Source of the DNA: Sedimentitalea arenosa
GTDB taxonomy: Bacteria; Pseudomonadota; Alphaproteobacteria; Rhodobacterales; Rhodobacteraceae
Direction of reading: 5' to 3'
Assembly: GCF_016428585.1 (NCBI RefSeq)
Contig: NZ_JAELVR010000003.1
Location: 186,001-250,000 of the forward strand
DNA: 64,000 nucleotides
Every line of letters starts with the position of its first letter. Position 1 is the stretch's first letter. Below the pieces are notes generated by a model. It searched no databases. It saw only the letters and a list, made by a program, of their open reading frames with translations, and was not told the origin of the DNA. Both the position numbers and the translations under genes were made by a program. Below, piece by piece: positions 35,349-45,833 of this stretch.

Positions 35349-36908
35349 TCAGGAAATCGCCCGGTCGCGTCCGTCCCAGTAGGGTTTGCGCAATTCCGTC
35401 TTCAGCACCTTGTTCGCCCCGGAGAGCGGAAATGGCTCGGTGCGGAATTCATAGCTGCGCGGGCATTTGAACCCGGCGATCAGGCCATGGCAATGCGCCG
35501 ACAGCTCCTCCTCGCTGGCCTTGGCGCCGTCCTTCAGTATCACCACCGCATGCACGCTCTCGCCCCAGGTGTCGCTGGGAATCCCGATCACGGCGCTGGT
35601 GGCGACGGCCGGATGCTGCCCCAGCGCGTTTTCGACCTCGGCGGAATAGACATTCTCGCCACCCGAGATGATCATGTCCTTGATCCGGTCCATCAGGAAC
35701 ACGAAGCCGTCCGCGTCCATGTAGCCGGCGTCGCCCGTATGCACCCAGCCGTCGCGCAGGGTCGCGGCGGTCACCTCGGGCCTGTTCCAGTAGCCGAGCA
35801 TGGTGATCGGCCCCTTGACGGCGATCTCGCCGACCTCGCCGGTGGGAAGCTCAGCGCCAGTATCGTCCAGGATCCGGATCTCGCACACCCGGGTGGCGCG
35901 TCCGGCCGAGCGCAGCTTGCCGGCGTTGGGGCCGTCCAGAACGTGATACTCGGCACCGAGGATCGTCGCCACGGGGCTGAGCTCGGTCTGCCCGAAAGCC
36001 TGCACGAAGCGCGCGTTGGGAAACAGCGCGAACGCCTTCTTCAGCGTCGCTTCGGTGATCGGCGATGCGCCGTAGGCGATGAGCCGGATCGAGGAGATGT
36101 CGGCGTCGGCCAGTTTCGGGCTCTGCATCACCATCTGCAGCATTACCGGCACCAGCAGCACGTGGCTGGGCCGGTGCGTCTCGATCGCTGCGAGCGTCGC
36201 GTCGGGCGTGAAGGCGGGGATCACCACATGGGTGCCCGCGACGACCGTGACGGCGACAAACCAGAGCAGGTCCGCGATGTGGAACATCGGCGCGGCGTGC
36301 AGGTAGATGTCGCGATCCGACAGGTGCAGTTCGCTGACGTTGGACATGCCGCCGACATAGAAATTGGTGTGCGACAGCATCACGCCCTTGGGAAAGCCCG
36401 TGGTGCCGCCGGTATAGAAGATCCCCGCCAGATCATCGCCGCCGCGCCCGGACTCCTCCACCGCGTCGGCCTGCGACAGCAGGGTTTCATAGCTCAGCAT
36501 GCCCTCGGGCGTATCGCCGTCACCGCAATGGACCAGTGTCGTCAGGCCCGGCACCTCTTCCGCTATCTGCGCGACGGACGGTGCGAAAGCGTCGTCCACC
36601 AGCAGGATTCGCGCTCCGGCATCGTTCAACGCATAGGCGCATTCCTTCGGCGACCAGCGGACGTTCATCGGCATCATCACCCCGCCGCCCCAGAGCACGG
36701 CAAAGAAATACTCTATGAAGCGATCCGAGTTCAGCGACAGAAGCGCGACACGGTCGCCCTCGGCCATGCCCAGCCGCTGCAGCGCCCCGGCCAGTTTCGC
36801 GACCCGCGTCTGCAACGCGCGCCAGCTTTGGGAGCGATCCGCGAAGATCGTCGCCTTGCCCTCTGGGTTGATCTGCGCGGCGCGGCGCAGGATTGACGTC
36901 ACTTGCAT
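35349..36908 (-). CDS. AMP-forming acyl-CoA synthetase
   Basis: ANL-superfamily ligase making acyl-CoA from a carboxylic acid, ATP and CoA. 519 aa. P-loop IFYTGGTTGFPKGVMLSH at about 164-181, QAFGQTELSP at about 289-298, HTGDAGYMDADGF at about 390, and the C-terminal lysine in GANKVLKTELR. Resembles medium/long-chain fatty acid or aryl-CoA ligases; substrate not assignable. An amidase gene lies 39 nt upstream on the same strand. Confidence 0.93.
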   Translation of the reverse strand: MQVTSILRRAAQINPEGKATIFADRSQSWRALQTRVAKLAGALQRLGMAEGDRVALLSLNSDRFIEYFFAVLWGGGVMMPMNVRWSPKECAYALNDAGARILLVDDAFAPSVAQIAEEVPGLTTLVHCGDGDTPEGMLSYETLLSQADAVEESGRGGDDLAGIFYTGGTTGFPKGVMLSHTNFYVGGMSNVSELHLSDRDIYLHAAPMFHIADLLWFVAVTVVAGTHVVIPAFTPDATLAAIETHRPSHVLLVPVMLQMVMQSPKLADADISSIRLIAYGASPITEATLKKAFALFPNARFVQAFGQTELSPVATILGAEYHVLDGPNAGKLRSAGRATRVCEIRILDDTGAELPTGEVGEIAVKGPITMLGYWNRPEVTAATLRDGWVHTGDAGYMDADGFVFLMDRIKDMIISGGENVYSAEVENALGQHPAVATSAVIGIPSDTWGESVHAVVILKDGAKASEEELSAHCHGLIAGFKCPRSYEFRTEPFPLSGANKVLKTELRKPYWDGRDRAIS

Positions 36909-36947
36909 TGCTTGATCCCTCCCCGTTGTCGGTCCTTTCGGCCGGTC

Positions 36948-38369
36948 TCAGCCCATCCGCGCCCAGAGCGTGTCGCAGACCGTGCCGAGACGGTTCTCGA
37001 TGGCGACGCAGGCATCGACGATCAGATCCTCGCGCCAGCGACGGCCCACGATCTGCACGTTGATTGGCTGCGGTCCGTTCGGCAACTCGGCCAGGCGGGT
37101 CGGCAGGCAGCCCGCCGGCAGCCCCATGAAGTTCATCGAATAGGACCAGAGCGCCGAGCCGAGTGCCTCGCGCACGCCCTCGGCGCCTTCAGTGTCGCGA
37201 TCGGGCCCGAAGAAGGGCTGCGGCAGGAAGGGTGACAGTACCAGCGGGGTGTCCTCCAGCAGCAGCGACCATTCGCGGGCGAACTGGCTGCGCTGCGCCA
37301 TCGCCCGCAGCAACGCATCCCCGGTAAAGGGTGGAAACTCCTCGAAATAGGCATCGAACACCGCGTTGATCGCGGGCGAGCCGTTCTGTCTGACGTCGGG
37401 TTCCATCAGGGCGCGGACCTCGCCCATCAGCGCGCGATAGCCTGTCCGCGCGGCCTCGCGCAGGTTCGGCGGGTCGATCGGCACCACCTCGTAGCCCGCA
37501 TCGGCAAGCGCGTCACGCGCCGCCTCGAGCGCCTGCGCCACATCGGGATGCAAGTCGAAGCCCGGGGTCTCGGTGGTGAAGCCCACCCGGATCGGGCCGT
37601 CGAGCGCCGCGCCGCGCCACGGCAGCGGAACGTGGAACGGGTCGCGCGGATCGGGCGCGATGGCGGCGGGCATCGACAGGTGCAGATCGGCGGCGCTGCG
37701 CGCGATCAGGCCCTGCACCGACATCGCCTGCGCCAGCATCCCGCGCTCCTCCTTCTGGCTGGGGTTCCAGGCGGGGATGCGCCCCAATCCCGGCTTGACG
37801 GTGACCGCGCCATTCGCGGCGGCCGGGAAGCGCAGGCTGCCGCCGATGTCGTTGCCATGGGCCAGCGCGCCGATCCCGGCCATAACCGCCGACCCCGCCC
37901 CGCCGGACGAGCCGCCGGGCGAGATGTGGTCGCCCCATGGGTTGCGGGTACGGCCATGCAGCGGGTTGTCGGTGTCGGCGCGAAAGGAGAATTCCGGCGT
38001 GTTGGTGCGCCCGATCACGATGGCACCCGCCTGCTTGAGGTTGCGCACGATGGGTGCGTCATCCCGGGCGATATTGTCCTTGAGCGCGGGCAGGCCGTTG
38101 CTGGTGGCATGACCTGTCTGGTCGACATTGATCTTGATCGTGACGGGCACCCCGTGCAGCGGACCCGCGGGCGTGTCGCGCGCATCCAGCGCCTGCGCCT
38201 CGGCCAGCGCTTCGCCGCTCAGGTCCTCGACCACCGCGTTCAGGTGCGGGTTGACCTCGCCCATCCGCGCCAGCGCGGCCTCGGTGGCCTCAACGGCGCT
38301 CAGCCGGCCTTCGCGGATCGCGTTGGCGGTTTCGGTCGCGCTCCATTGCCATACGGGTCTGTCGGTCAT
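36948..38369 (-). CDS. Amidase-signature family amidase
   Basis: 473 aa. Amidase signature region GGSSGGAGSAVMAGIGALAHG at about 170-190 (shown in part: GGSSGGAGSAVMAGIG) with the Ser-cisSer-Lys triad: Lys in VTIKINVDQTG (about 95), and the two serines in the GGSSGG stretch. Hydrolyses a carboxamide to acid and ammonia; the acid could feed the neighbouring acyl-CoA synthetase, with which it is probably co-transcribed (39-nt gap). GatA is excluded by missing partners and divergent C-terminus. Confidence 0.92.
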   Translation of the reverse strand: MTDRPVWQWSATETANAIREGRLSAVEATEAALARMGEVNPHLNAVVEDLSGEALAEAQALDARDTPAGPLHGVPVTIKINVDQTGHATSNGLPALKDNIARDDAPIVRNLKQAGAIVIGRTNTPEFSFRADTDNPLHGRTRNPWGDHISPGGSSGGAGSAVMAGIGALAHGNDIGGSLRFPAAANGAVTVKPGLGRIPAWNPSQKEERGMLAQAMSVQGLIARSAADLHLSMPAAIAPDPRDPFHVPLPWRGAALDGPIRVGFTTETPGFDLHPDVAQALEAARDALADAGYEVVPIDPPNLREAARTGYRALMGEVRALMEPDVRQNGSPAINAVFDAYFEEFPPFTGDALLRAMAQRSQFAREWSLLLEDTPLVLSPFLPQPFFGPDRDTEGAEGVREALGSALWSYSMNFMGLPAGCLPTRLAELPNGPQPINVQIVGRRWREDLIVDACVAIENRLGTVCDTLWARMG

Positions 38370-38506
38370 GCGGTGTCCTCCCTTTGGCCGCAGCCTATCC
38401 GCACCGACCACCGGCGCAAGCAAAAGGTAGGGCCGCCGCCGCAGTCGGGGATTGTGCCATGGGGCGGGCGGTCTAGGATGGTGGCACCGTTCAGAGGAGA
38501 CCCTTC

Positions 38507-39535
38507 ATGGCCTATTACAAATCCATCCGGGACTATCCGCCGGGACGCAGCGCGCCGGGGCAGAGCGGCTGGATCGCGGATGGCCTGTTGCGTCTGCGCG
38601 CCGACCTCGCGGTGCAGATCCGCGACACCCGCCGGTCCAATTCGCTGATCGTCGGCTCCTGGAACATCCGCGCCTTCGACGGCGGCCGCAGCCGGCTGGA
38701 CGAAAGCTATCACTACATCGCCGAGATCATCGATCATTTCGACATCTGCGCGGTGCAGGAGATCAAGCCCGATCTGGGGCCGCTCAAGCGTCTGGTCGGC
38801 CTGCTGGGCGGAAACTGGGACTATTTCGTCACCGACGTGACCGCGGGCGACAGCGGCAACGACGAACGGATGGCGTTTCTCTACAACAGCAACCGGGTGC
38901 GGTTCCGCAACCTGATCGGCGAGGTCGTGTTGCCGCGCGACTCGCTGATCGAGGGCGACCAGATCGCGCGCACCCCCTTCTTCGCGTCGTTCCAGGCCGG
39001 CTGGTTCCGCTTCACGCTCTGCACCGCGCATATCCGCTTCGGCGACGACCTCGGGCTCAGGGCGCGCGAGATCGCGGCGCTCGCCGATATCCTCGCCCGG
39101 CGCGCCAGGGACGAGGGCGAGGTCTATGTGCTGCTCGGAGACATGAACATCGAAAGCAGCGACGACGCGATGATGGCCGCGCTCAAGACGGCGGGTTTCC
39201 TCGTGCCGGATTTCGGCCCGACCAATCTCGGGGGCGACAAGCTGTTCGACCATATCGCGTTTTCGGGGCAGGGCACCGAAACGCGCCTGCTGCGCAAGGG
39301 CGCGTTCGATTGGCGGCGGTCGGTGTTCCGCCCCCAAGACATGGCGGCCTACGAGCAGATCGCCCGCGATATCCGCGACAGCCCGGACACCGGCAAGCCC
39401 TATGCGAACTGGGCGCGCACCTATCCGGGCTGGACGACGCACGAGATGTCCGATCACCTGCCGATCTGGATCGAGATCGAGGTGGATTACTCCGACGAAT
39501 TCCTCGCCGGCATCGCGGCGGAGGCCGGGGCGTGA
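38507..39535 (+). CDS. Endonuclease/exonuclease/phosphatase-family protein
   Basis: 342 aa with EEP fold motifs: SWNIRAFDGG (about 50-59), VQEIKPDLG (catalytic Glu about 85), LLGDMNIES (Asp/Asn about 208-216) and a C-terminal SDHLPIWIEI (catalytic Asp-His about 315). No signal peptide. Could be a nuclease or a phosphodiesterase; family alone does not decide. Strong GGAGA ribosome site at 38493-38497. Convergent with prpE (15-nt gap). Confidence 0.88.
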   Translation: MAYYKSIRDYPPGRSAPGQSGWIADGLLRLRADLAVQIRDTRRSNSLIVGSWNIRAFDGGRSRLDESYHYIAEIIDHFDICAVQEIKPDLGPLKRLVGLLGGNWDYFVTDVTAGDSGNDERMAFLYNSNRVRFRNLIGEVVLPRDSLIEGDQIARTPFFASFQAGWFRFTLCTAHIRFGDDLGLRAREIAALADILARRARDEGEVYVLLGDMNIESSDDAMMAALKTAGFLVPDFGPTNLGGDKLFDHIAFSGQGTETRLLRKGAFDWRRSVFRPQDMAAYEQIARDIRDSPDTGKPYANWARTYPGWTTHEMSDHLPIWIEIEVDYSDEFLAGIAAEAGA

Positions 39536-39550
39536 CCCGGCCCCGCGCCC

Positions 39551-41440
39551 TTATTTGGCATAGCCGATGGTCTGCAGGGCCGTCTTGATCTCGTCGAGGA
39601 TCGCCGGGTCATCGATGGTCGCCGGCATCTTGAACTCTTCGCTGTCGGCGATCTTGATCATGGTCGCGCGCAGGATCTTGCCCGATCGGGTCTTGGGCAG
39701 TCGATCGACCACCACCGCCAGCTTGAAGGCGGCCACGGGACCGATCCTGTCGCGCACCAGCTTGACGCATTCGGCGGTGATCTCGCCCTCGGGCCGGTTG
39801 ACCCCCTTGGTCAGGCACAGGAAGCCCACCGGCACCTGGCCCTTGAGCTGGTCGGTGACGCCGATCACCGCACACTCGGCCACGTCCGGATGGCTGGCGA
39901 GAACCTCCTCCATCGCGCCGGTCGACAGGCGGTGGCCCGCGACGTTGATGACGTCATCGGTGCGCGCCATGATCCACAGGTAGCCATCCTCGTCCTTCAT
40001 CCCGGCATCGCCGGTTTCGTAGTAGCCGGGGAAATGGTCGAGATAGGATTTCCGGAACCGCTCCTCGGCGTTCCAGAGGTTCGGCAGGGTGCCCGGCGGC
40101 AGCGGCAGCTTGATCGCGATGGCGCCCAGCTCGCCCGGTTTCATCGGGTGGCCAGCCTCATCGAGGATCTGCACGTCATAGCCGGGCATGGCGACCGAGG
40201 GGCTGCCGATCTTGACGGGAAGGGGATCGATGCCCATCGGGTTGGCGGCGATGGCATAGCCGGTTTCGGTCTGCCACCAGTGGTCGATCACCGGCACGTT
40301 CAGGATCCGCTGCGCCCATTCGATGGTGTCGGGATCGGCCCGCTCGCCGGCAAGATAGAGCGTCTTGAGACAGGACAGGTCATAGGGCTTGGTGAACTTG
40401 CCCTCCGGGTCCTCGCGCTTGACCGCGCGGATGGCCGTCGGGGCGGTGAAGAAGGACTTGACCCCGTGTTCGGAAATCACCCGCCAGAAGGTGCCGGCAT
40501 CCGGCGTGCCGACCGGCTTGCCTTCGAACACGATCGTCGTGTTGCCGTGGATCAGCGGCCCGTAGCAGATATAGGAATGGCCGACGACCCAGCCGACATC
40601 TGAGGCGGCCCAGAACACGTCGCCGGGCTCGACATTGTAGATGTTCTTCATCGTCCAGTTCAGCGCCACGAGATGCCCGCCGGTGGCGCGGACCACGCCC
40701 TTGGGCGCCCCCGTGGTGCCCGAGGTATAAAGGATATAGGCCGGGTGATCGCCTTCGACCGGAACGCATTCCGCCGGGTCGACGCCATACTGAAAGCCGT
40801 GCCAATCCACGTCGCGGCCCTCTTCCAGGTATGCGACCTCCTGTTCGCGCTGGAAGATCACGCAGAAGTCGGGCTGGTGCGTCGACAGCTCCAGCGCGCC
40901 GTCCAGCAGCGGCTTGTAATGCACCACGCGCCCCGGCTCGAGCCCGCAGGAGGCGGCGATGATCGCCTTGGGCTTGCAATCGTCGATCCGCACCGCCAGC
41001 TCGTTGGCCGCAAAGCCGCCGAAGACGACCGAGTGCACCGCGCCCAGGCGCGCACAGGCCAGCATCGCTTCCAGCGCCTCGGGCACCATCGGCATGTAGA
41101 TGATGACGCGGTCGCCCTTTTCCACCCCCTTGGCGCGCAAGGCCCCGGCCAGCGAGGCGACCCGGCTGCGCAGTTCCGCGTAGGATATCTTGTGCTTGGT
41201 CTGGGTGATCGGGCTGTCATAGATGATCGCGGTCTGTGCGCCCCGGCCCGCTTCGACATGGCGGTCCACGGCGTTGTGGCAGGTGTTCACCAACCCGTCG
41301 GCATACCACGTGTAGAGCGGCGCATTGTCCGCGTTCAGCGCACGGGTCGGAGCCTTGACCCAGTCGATGGCTTGGGCGGCCTCCATCCAGAAGCCTTCCG
41401 GATCCTGCTTCCATCTCTCATAGGTCTCGGCATAGCTCAT
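39551..41440 (-). CDS. prpE: Propionyl-CoA synthetase
   Basis: AMP-forming ligase activating propionate (and related short-chain acids) to propionyl-CoA. 629 aa, the PrpE/Acs length; N-terminal NTCHNAVDRH and WYADGLVNTCHNA region mark the acetate/propionate subgroup, YTSGTTGAPKGVVR the P-loop, and GKILRATMIKIAD the catalytic lysine near the end. AAGGAGG ribosome site. The 487-bp upstream region holds TGCAAA arrays and a 13-mer shared with the MerR locus. With meaB it points to propionyl-CoA assimilation. Confidence 0.95.
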   Translation of the reverse strand: MSYAETYERWKQDPEGFWMEAAQAIDWVKAPTRALNADNAPLYTWYADGLVNTCHNAVDRHVEAGRGAQTAIIYDSPITQTKHKISYAELRSRVASLAGALRAKGVEKGDRVIIYMPMVPEALEAMLACARLGAVHSVVFGGFAANELAVRIDDCKPKAIIAASCGLEPGRVVHYKPLLDGALELSTHQPDFCVIFQREQEVAYLEEGRDVDWHGFQYGVDPAECVPVEGDHPAYILYTSGTTGAPKGVVRATGGHLVALNWTMKNIYNVEPGDVFWAASDVGWVVGHSYICYGPLIHGNTTIVFEGKPVGTPDAGTFWRVISEHGVKSFFTAPTAIRAVKREDPEGKFTKPYDLSCLKTLYLAGERADPDTIEWAQRILNVPVIDHWWQTETGYAIAANPMGIDPLPVKIGSPSVAMPGYDVQILDEAGHPMKPGELGAIAIKLPLPPGTLPNLWNAEERFRKSYLDHFPGYYETGDAGMKDEDGYLWIMARTDDVINVAGHRLSTGAMEEVLASHPDVAECAVIGVTDQLKGQVPVGFLCLTKGVNRPEGEITAECVKLVRDRIGPVAAFKLAVVVDRLPKTRSGKILRATMIKIADSEEFKMPATIDDPAILDEIKTALQTIGYAK

Positions 41441-41478
41441 GGACTGTCCTCCTTCGTGGTCCTGTGATCGTGTAAGGG

Positions 41479-41493
41479 AGTGACGTGACGTCA
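41479..41493. promoter_or_regulatory. ACGT-rich operator candidate shared with the MerR locus
   Basis: AGTGACGTGACGT (41479-41491) continues into TGACGTCA-like symmetry (TGACGTGACGTCA, 41481-41493), 39-51 nt upstream of prpE. The same 13 bases occur, inverted, at 62444-62456 between the two MerR genes. Likely a shared regulator site. Confidence 0.5.
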
Positions 41494-41535
41494 GACAAGA
41501 CAGTTACCGATATCAGCGGCAGAAGGACGCAAGAA

Positions 41536-41646
41536 TTTGCAGAAATGCCGTGGCGGCGCGTGCAAATTTTTGCAAACATCCAAAAAATATGCCGATTTCT
41601 GTCTCGTCCGTGGCGGGTTTGCAAAGTTTGGCGGTCTGGATGCAAA
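41536..41646. promoter_or_regulatory. Array of TTTGCAAA-type half-sites upstream of prpE
   Basis: TTTGCAGA (41536-41543), TGCAAA (41561-41566), TTTGCAAA (41569-41576), TTTGCAAA (41618-41625), TGCAAA (41641-41646). Cores are 10 and 21 bp apart within two pairs, on one helix face. From memory, ScfR-family regulators such as PccR of Rhodobacter bind paired TTTGCAAA sites at propionate genes. The regulator is not in this window. Confidence 0.55.
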
Positions 41647-41817
41647 TCGCGTGTCACCGACTCGGGTCGCCGGTCGCGGTCGCCGCCGGGACACCGGAAC
41701 ACGGATGAAAAACGACATCGCGGTCGAAATCGCGACAGCGCGACTCGGGGTCGCCGTGGCATGGGAGAGGGGCGAGAGGCGTGGTGCCGATCGCATTGCA
41801 AAAAAAGGGTTGTTGCC

Positions 41818-41874
41818 ATGGGCGACAAGAAGGCGAAGCCGTCCAAACCAGGCGCAAAGCCGATCAAGAAATAG
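41818..41874 (+). CDS. Candidate 18-aa basic micropeptide
   Basis: MGDKKAKPSKPGAKPIKK, six Lys-rich repeats with Pro; an AAGGG site lies 8 nt before the ATG and a 10-bp hairpin with T-rich tail begins 18 nt after the stop. Antiparallel to maeB and prpE in the 487-bp gap. A longer in-frame extension to 41485 has no coding signature. Highly basic Lys/Pro short peptides could bind RNA or nucleic acid. Weak evidence, chiefly the ribosome site plus terminator. Confidence 0.3.
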   Translation: MGDKKAKPSKPGAKPIKK

Positions 41875-41892
41875 GCCATTTGACGTGCCGAT

Positions 41893-41919
41893 CCGCCACA
41901 TGCCCCTCGCATGTGGCGG
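41893..41919. terminator. Hairpin downstream of maeB and the micropeptide
   Basis: CCGCCACATG (41893-41902) and CATGTGGCGG (41910-41919) with a 7-nt loop. On the + strand TATCGTTTT follows, so it best fits a terminator for rightward transcription; on the - strand it follows the maeB stop (41928) without a T-tract. Confidence 0.7.
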
Positions 41920-41927
41920 TATCGTTT

Positions 41928-44201
<2,274 letters not shown>

Positions 44202-44222
44202 GGCCCGAACTCCTCGTGAAAT

Positions 44223-44242
44223 TTAGTTGAGCCTTAAACTAA
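44223..44242. promoter_or_regulatory. Palindromic element between maeB and the nucleoside operon
   Basis: TTAGTT (44223-44228) and AACTAA (44237-44242) form an inverted repeat with 8-bp spacer, 21-40 nt upstream of maeB and 107 nt before the cupin gene. Unusually AT-rich for the locus; looks like a MarR/GntR-type operator. Regulator unknown. Confidence 0.4.
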
Positions 44243-44348
44243 CTGACGTCGCGGAAACAACATCGAAAATGCCGAAAGGTCTTTCAGTCGTTTGCTTGCA
44301 GAATCCCGATCCGGCCTGCACTCTTCGCGAAAAACGGACGGGGAACAG

Positions 44349-45440
44349 ATGGCCGACACCATAGCCGAAATGCGGCTTCCGACAAACGAGTTGCGCGACG
44401 ACATCCCGTTTTTCACCAAGGTTCTGGGAATGCGGCTCGACATGATCTATCCGGCCGACGACCCGCAGACGGCGGTGTTCTCGGGCCACGGGCTGCGGTT
44501 GCGCGTCGAGAAGGGCGCGACCGAACACCCCGGCACGATCCGCATCCTCACGGACGATCCGCTGGGTTTCGCCGGCGGCGCCACCGCGCTGACCGCGCCC
44601 AATGGCACGAGGGTCGAGATCGCCGAGCGCAACCCGCCGCTGGTTCTGCCGCAAACGCTGCATTCCTTCGTGGTGCGCCGCCTCGCCGACCAGGCCCCCT
44701 GGATCATCGGCCGCGCCGGGATGCAATATCGCGACCTGATCCCCGACCGGTTGGGCGGCTCGATCATCGCCAGCCATATCCGGATTCCCGATGGTGGCCC
44801 GGTGCCGGACATGGTGCATTTCCACAAGGTCGGGTTCCAGCTGATCTTCTGCTATCGCGGCTGGGTCGACGTGGTCTACGAGGACCAGGGCCCGCCGATG
44901 CGCCTGACCGCCGGCGACTGTTTCGTCCAGCCGCCCGAGATCCGCCACCGCGTCCTTCTGGCCAGCGACAATGTCGAGGTGATCGAGATCGGCGTGCCCG
45001 CGGAACACGTCACCGAGATCGATCACGAGATGGAGTTGCCCACGCCGCACCTACGCCCCGATCGCGAATGGCAGGGGCAGAAATTCGTCTTCAACCAGGC
45101 CAGGAATGCCGACTGGCGGCCCTTCCGCCTTCCCGGCTTCGTCTGCCGCGATACCACCATCGCCGCGAACACGCGCAACGTGGCCGGGGTGCAGGTCGTG
45201 CGCCGCGCGCCGGGCGCGCCTGTCTGGGCCAGCCATGACAGCGACATCCTGTTCACCTTCGTGATGGAGGGCAGCGTCACGCTCGAAGGCGAGGGCCGCG
45301 ATCCGCAGCGGCTGGAAACCGGCGATGCCTTCGTCATCCCGCCCGGCATGAAGACGCGCCTCAGCGCGGCGAGCGCGGATGTCGAACTGCTCGAAGTCGC
45401 CCTTCCCGGCGATTTCGCAACCGAACTGGAGACCGCATGA
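44349..45440 (+). CDS. VOC-like plus double-cupin protein heading the nucleoside operon
   Basis: 363 aa in three parts: an N-terminal glyoxalase/VOC-like segment (ELRDDIPFFTKVLGMRLDMIYP, split here, about 13-55), a central cupin (about 150-230: DMVHFHKVGFQLIFCYRG ... CFVQPPEIRHRVL with metal-type His/Glu/His) and a C-terminal cupin (about 290-360: DSDILFTFVMEGSVTLEGEG). ATGA overlap couples it to cdd, so it belongs to the pyrimidine nucleoside catabolic operon. The enzymatic role is unknown; the cupin pair suggests a dioxygenase, isomerase or ligand-binding protein acting on a nucleoside-derived sugar or base. Confidence 0.8.
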   Translation: MADTIAEMRLPTNELRDDIPFFTKVLGMRLDMIYPADDPQTAVFSGHGLRLRVEKGATEHPGTIRILTDDPLGFAGGATALTAPNGTRVEIAERNPPLVLPQTLHSFVVRRLADQAPWIIGRAGMQYRDLIPDRLGGSIIASHIRIPDGGPVPDMVHFHKVGFQLIFCYRGWVDVVYEDQGPPMRLTAGDCFVQPPEIRHRVLLASDNVEVIEIGVPAEHVTEIDHEMELPTPHLRPDREWQGQKFVFNQARNADWRPFRLPGFVCRDTTIAANTRNVAGVQVVRRAPGAPVWASHDSDILFTFVMEGSVTLEGEGRDPQRLETGDAFVIPPGMKTRLSAASADVELLEVALPGDFATELETA

Positions 45441-45829
45441 GCCTGAAAGACGCCGCCGAGCGCGCCCGCCGCAACGCCTATGCGCCCTATTCTAACTTCA
45501 AGGTCGGCGCGGCGATCCGCGCCGCCTCGGGCGCGGTCCACATGGGCTGCAACGTCGAGAACGTGGCCTATCCCGAAGGCACCTGCGCCGAGGCCGGGGC
45601 CATCGCCGCGATGGTGCTGGCCGGCGATACCGCCGTGGCCGAGGTCTATGTCATCGCCGAAAGCCCGGTGCCGGTCTCGCCCTGCGGGGGCTGCCGCCAG
45701 AAACTCGCGGAATTCGGGGCGGGCGACGTGCGCGTGACCATGGCAACGACCGACGGGGCCGAACAGGTCATGACGCTGGCCGAACTGCTGCCCGGCGCCT
45801 TCAACACCGATCACATGCGCCGGGACTGA
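45437..45829 (+). CDS. cdd: Cytidine deaminase
   Basis: Deaminates cytidine/deoxycytidine to uridine/deoxyuridine. 130 aa, the small homotetrameric type. Zinc site: CNVENVAYPEGTCAEAGAI (Cys and catalytic Glu about 51-62) and PCGGCRQ (about 85-91). Starts within an ATGA overlap with the cupin gene; deoA follows 4 nt after its stop. Second gene of the cupin-cdd-deoA-deoB-upp operon. Confidence 0.96.
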   Translation: MSLKDAAERARRNAYAPYSNFKVGAAIRAASGAVHMGCNVENVAYPEGTCAEAGAIAAMVLAGDTAVAEVYVIAESPVPVSPCGGCRQKLAEFGAGDVRVTMATTDGAEQVMTLAELLPGAFNTDHMRRD

Positions 45830-45833
45830 CCCG

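Noticed and set aside
35200-35382. 60-aa frame at the nadK downstream terminator
   Set aside because: Reads through a strong terminator and lacks a ribosome site.
41485-41874. 129-aa rightward frame in the prpE-maeB gap
   Set aside because: Overlaps the regulatory arrays, Arg/Ser-rich without motif; only its last 18 codons have a ribosome site.
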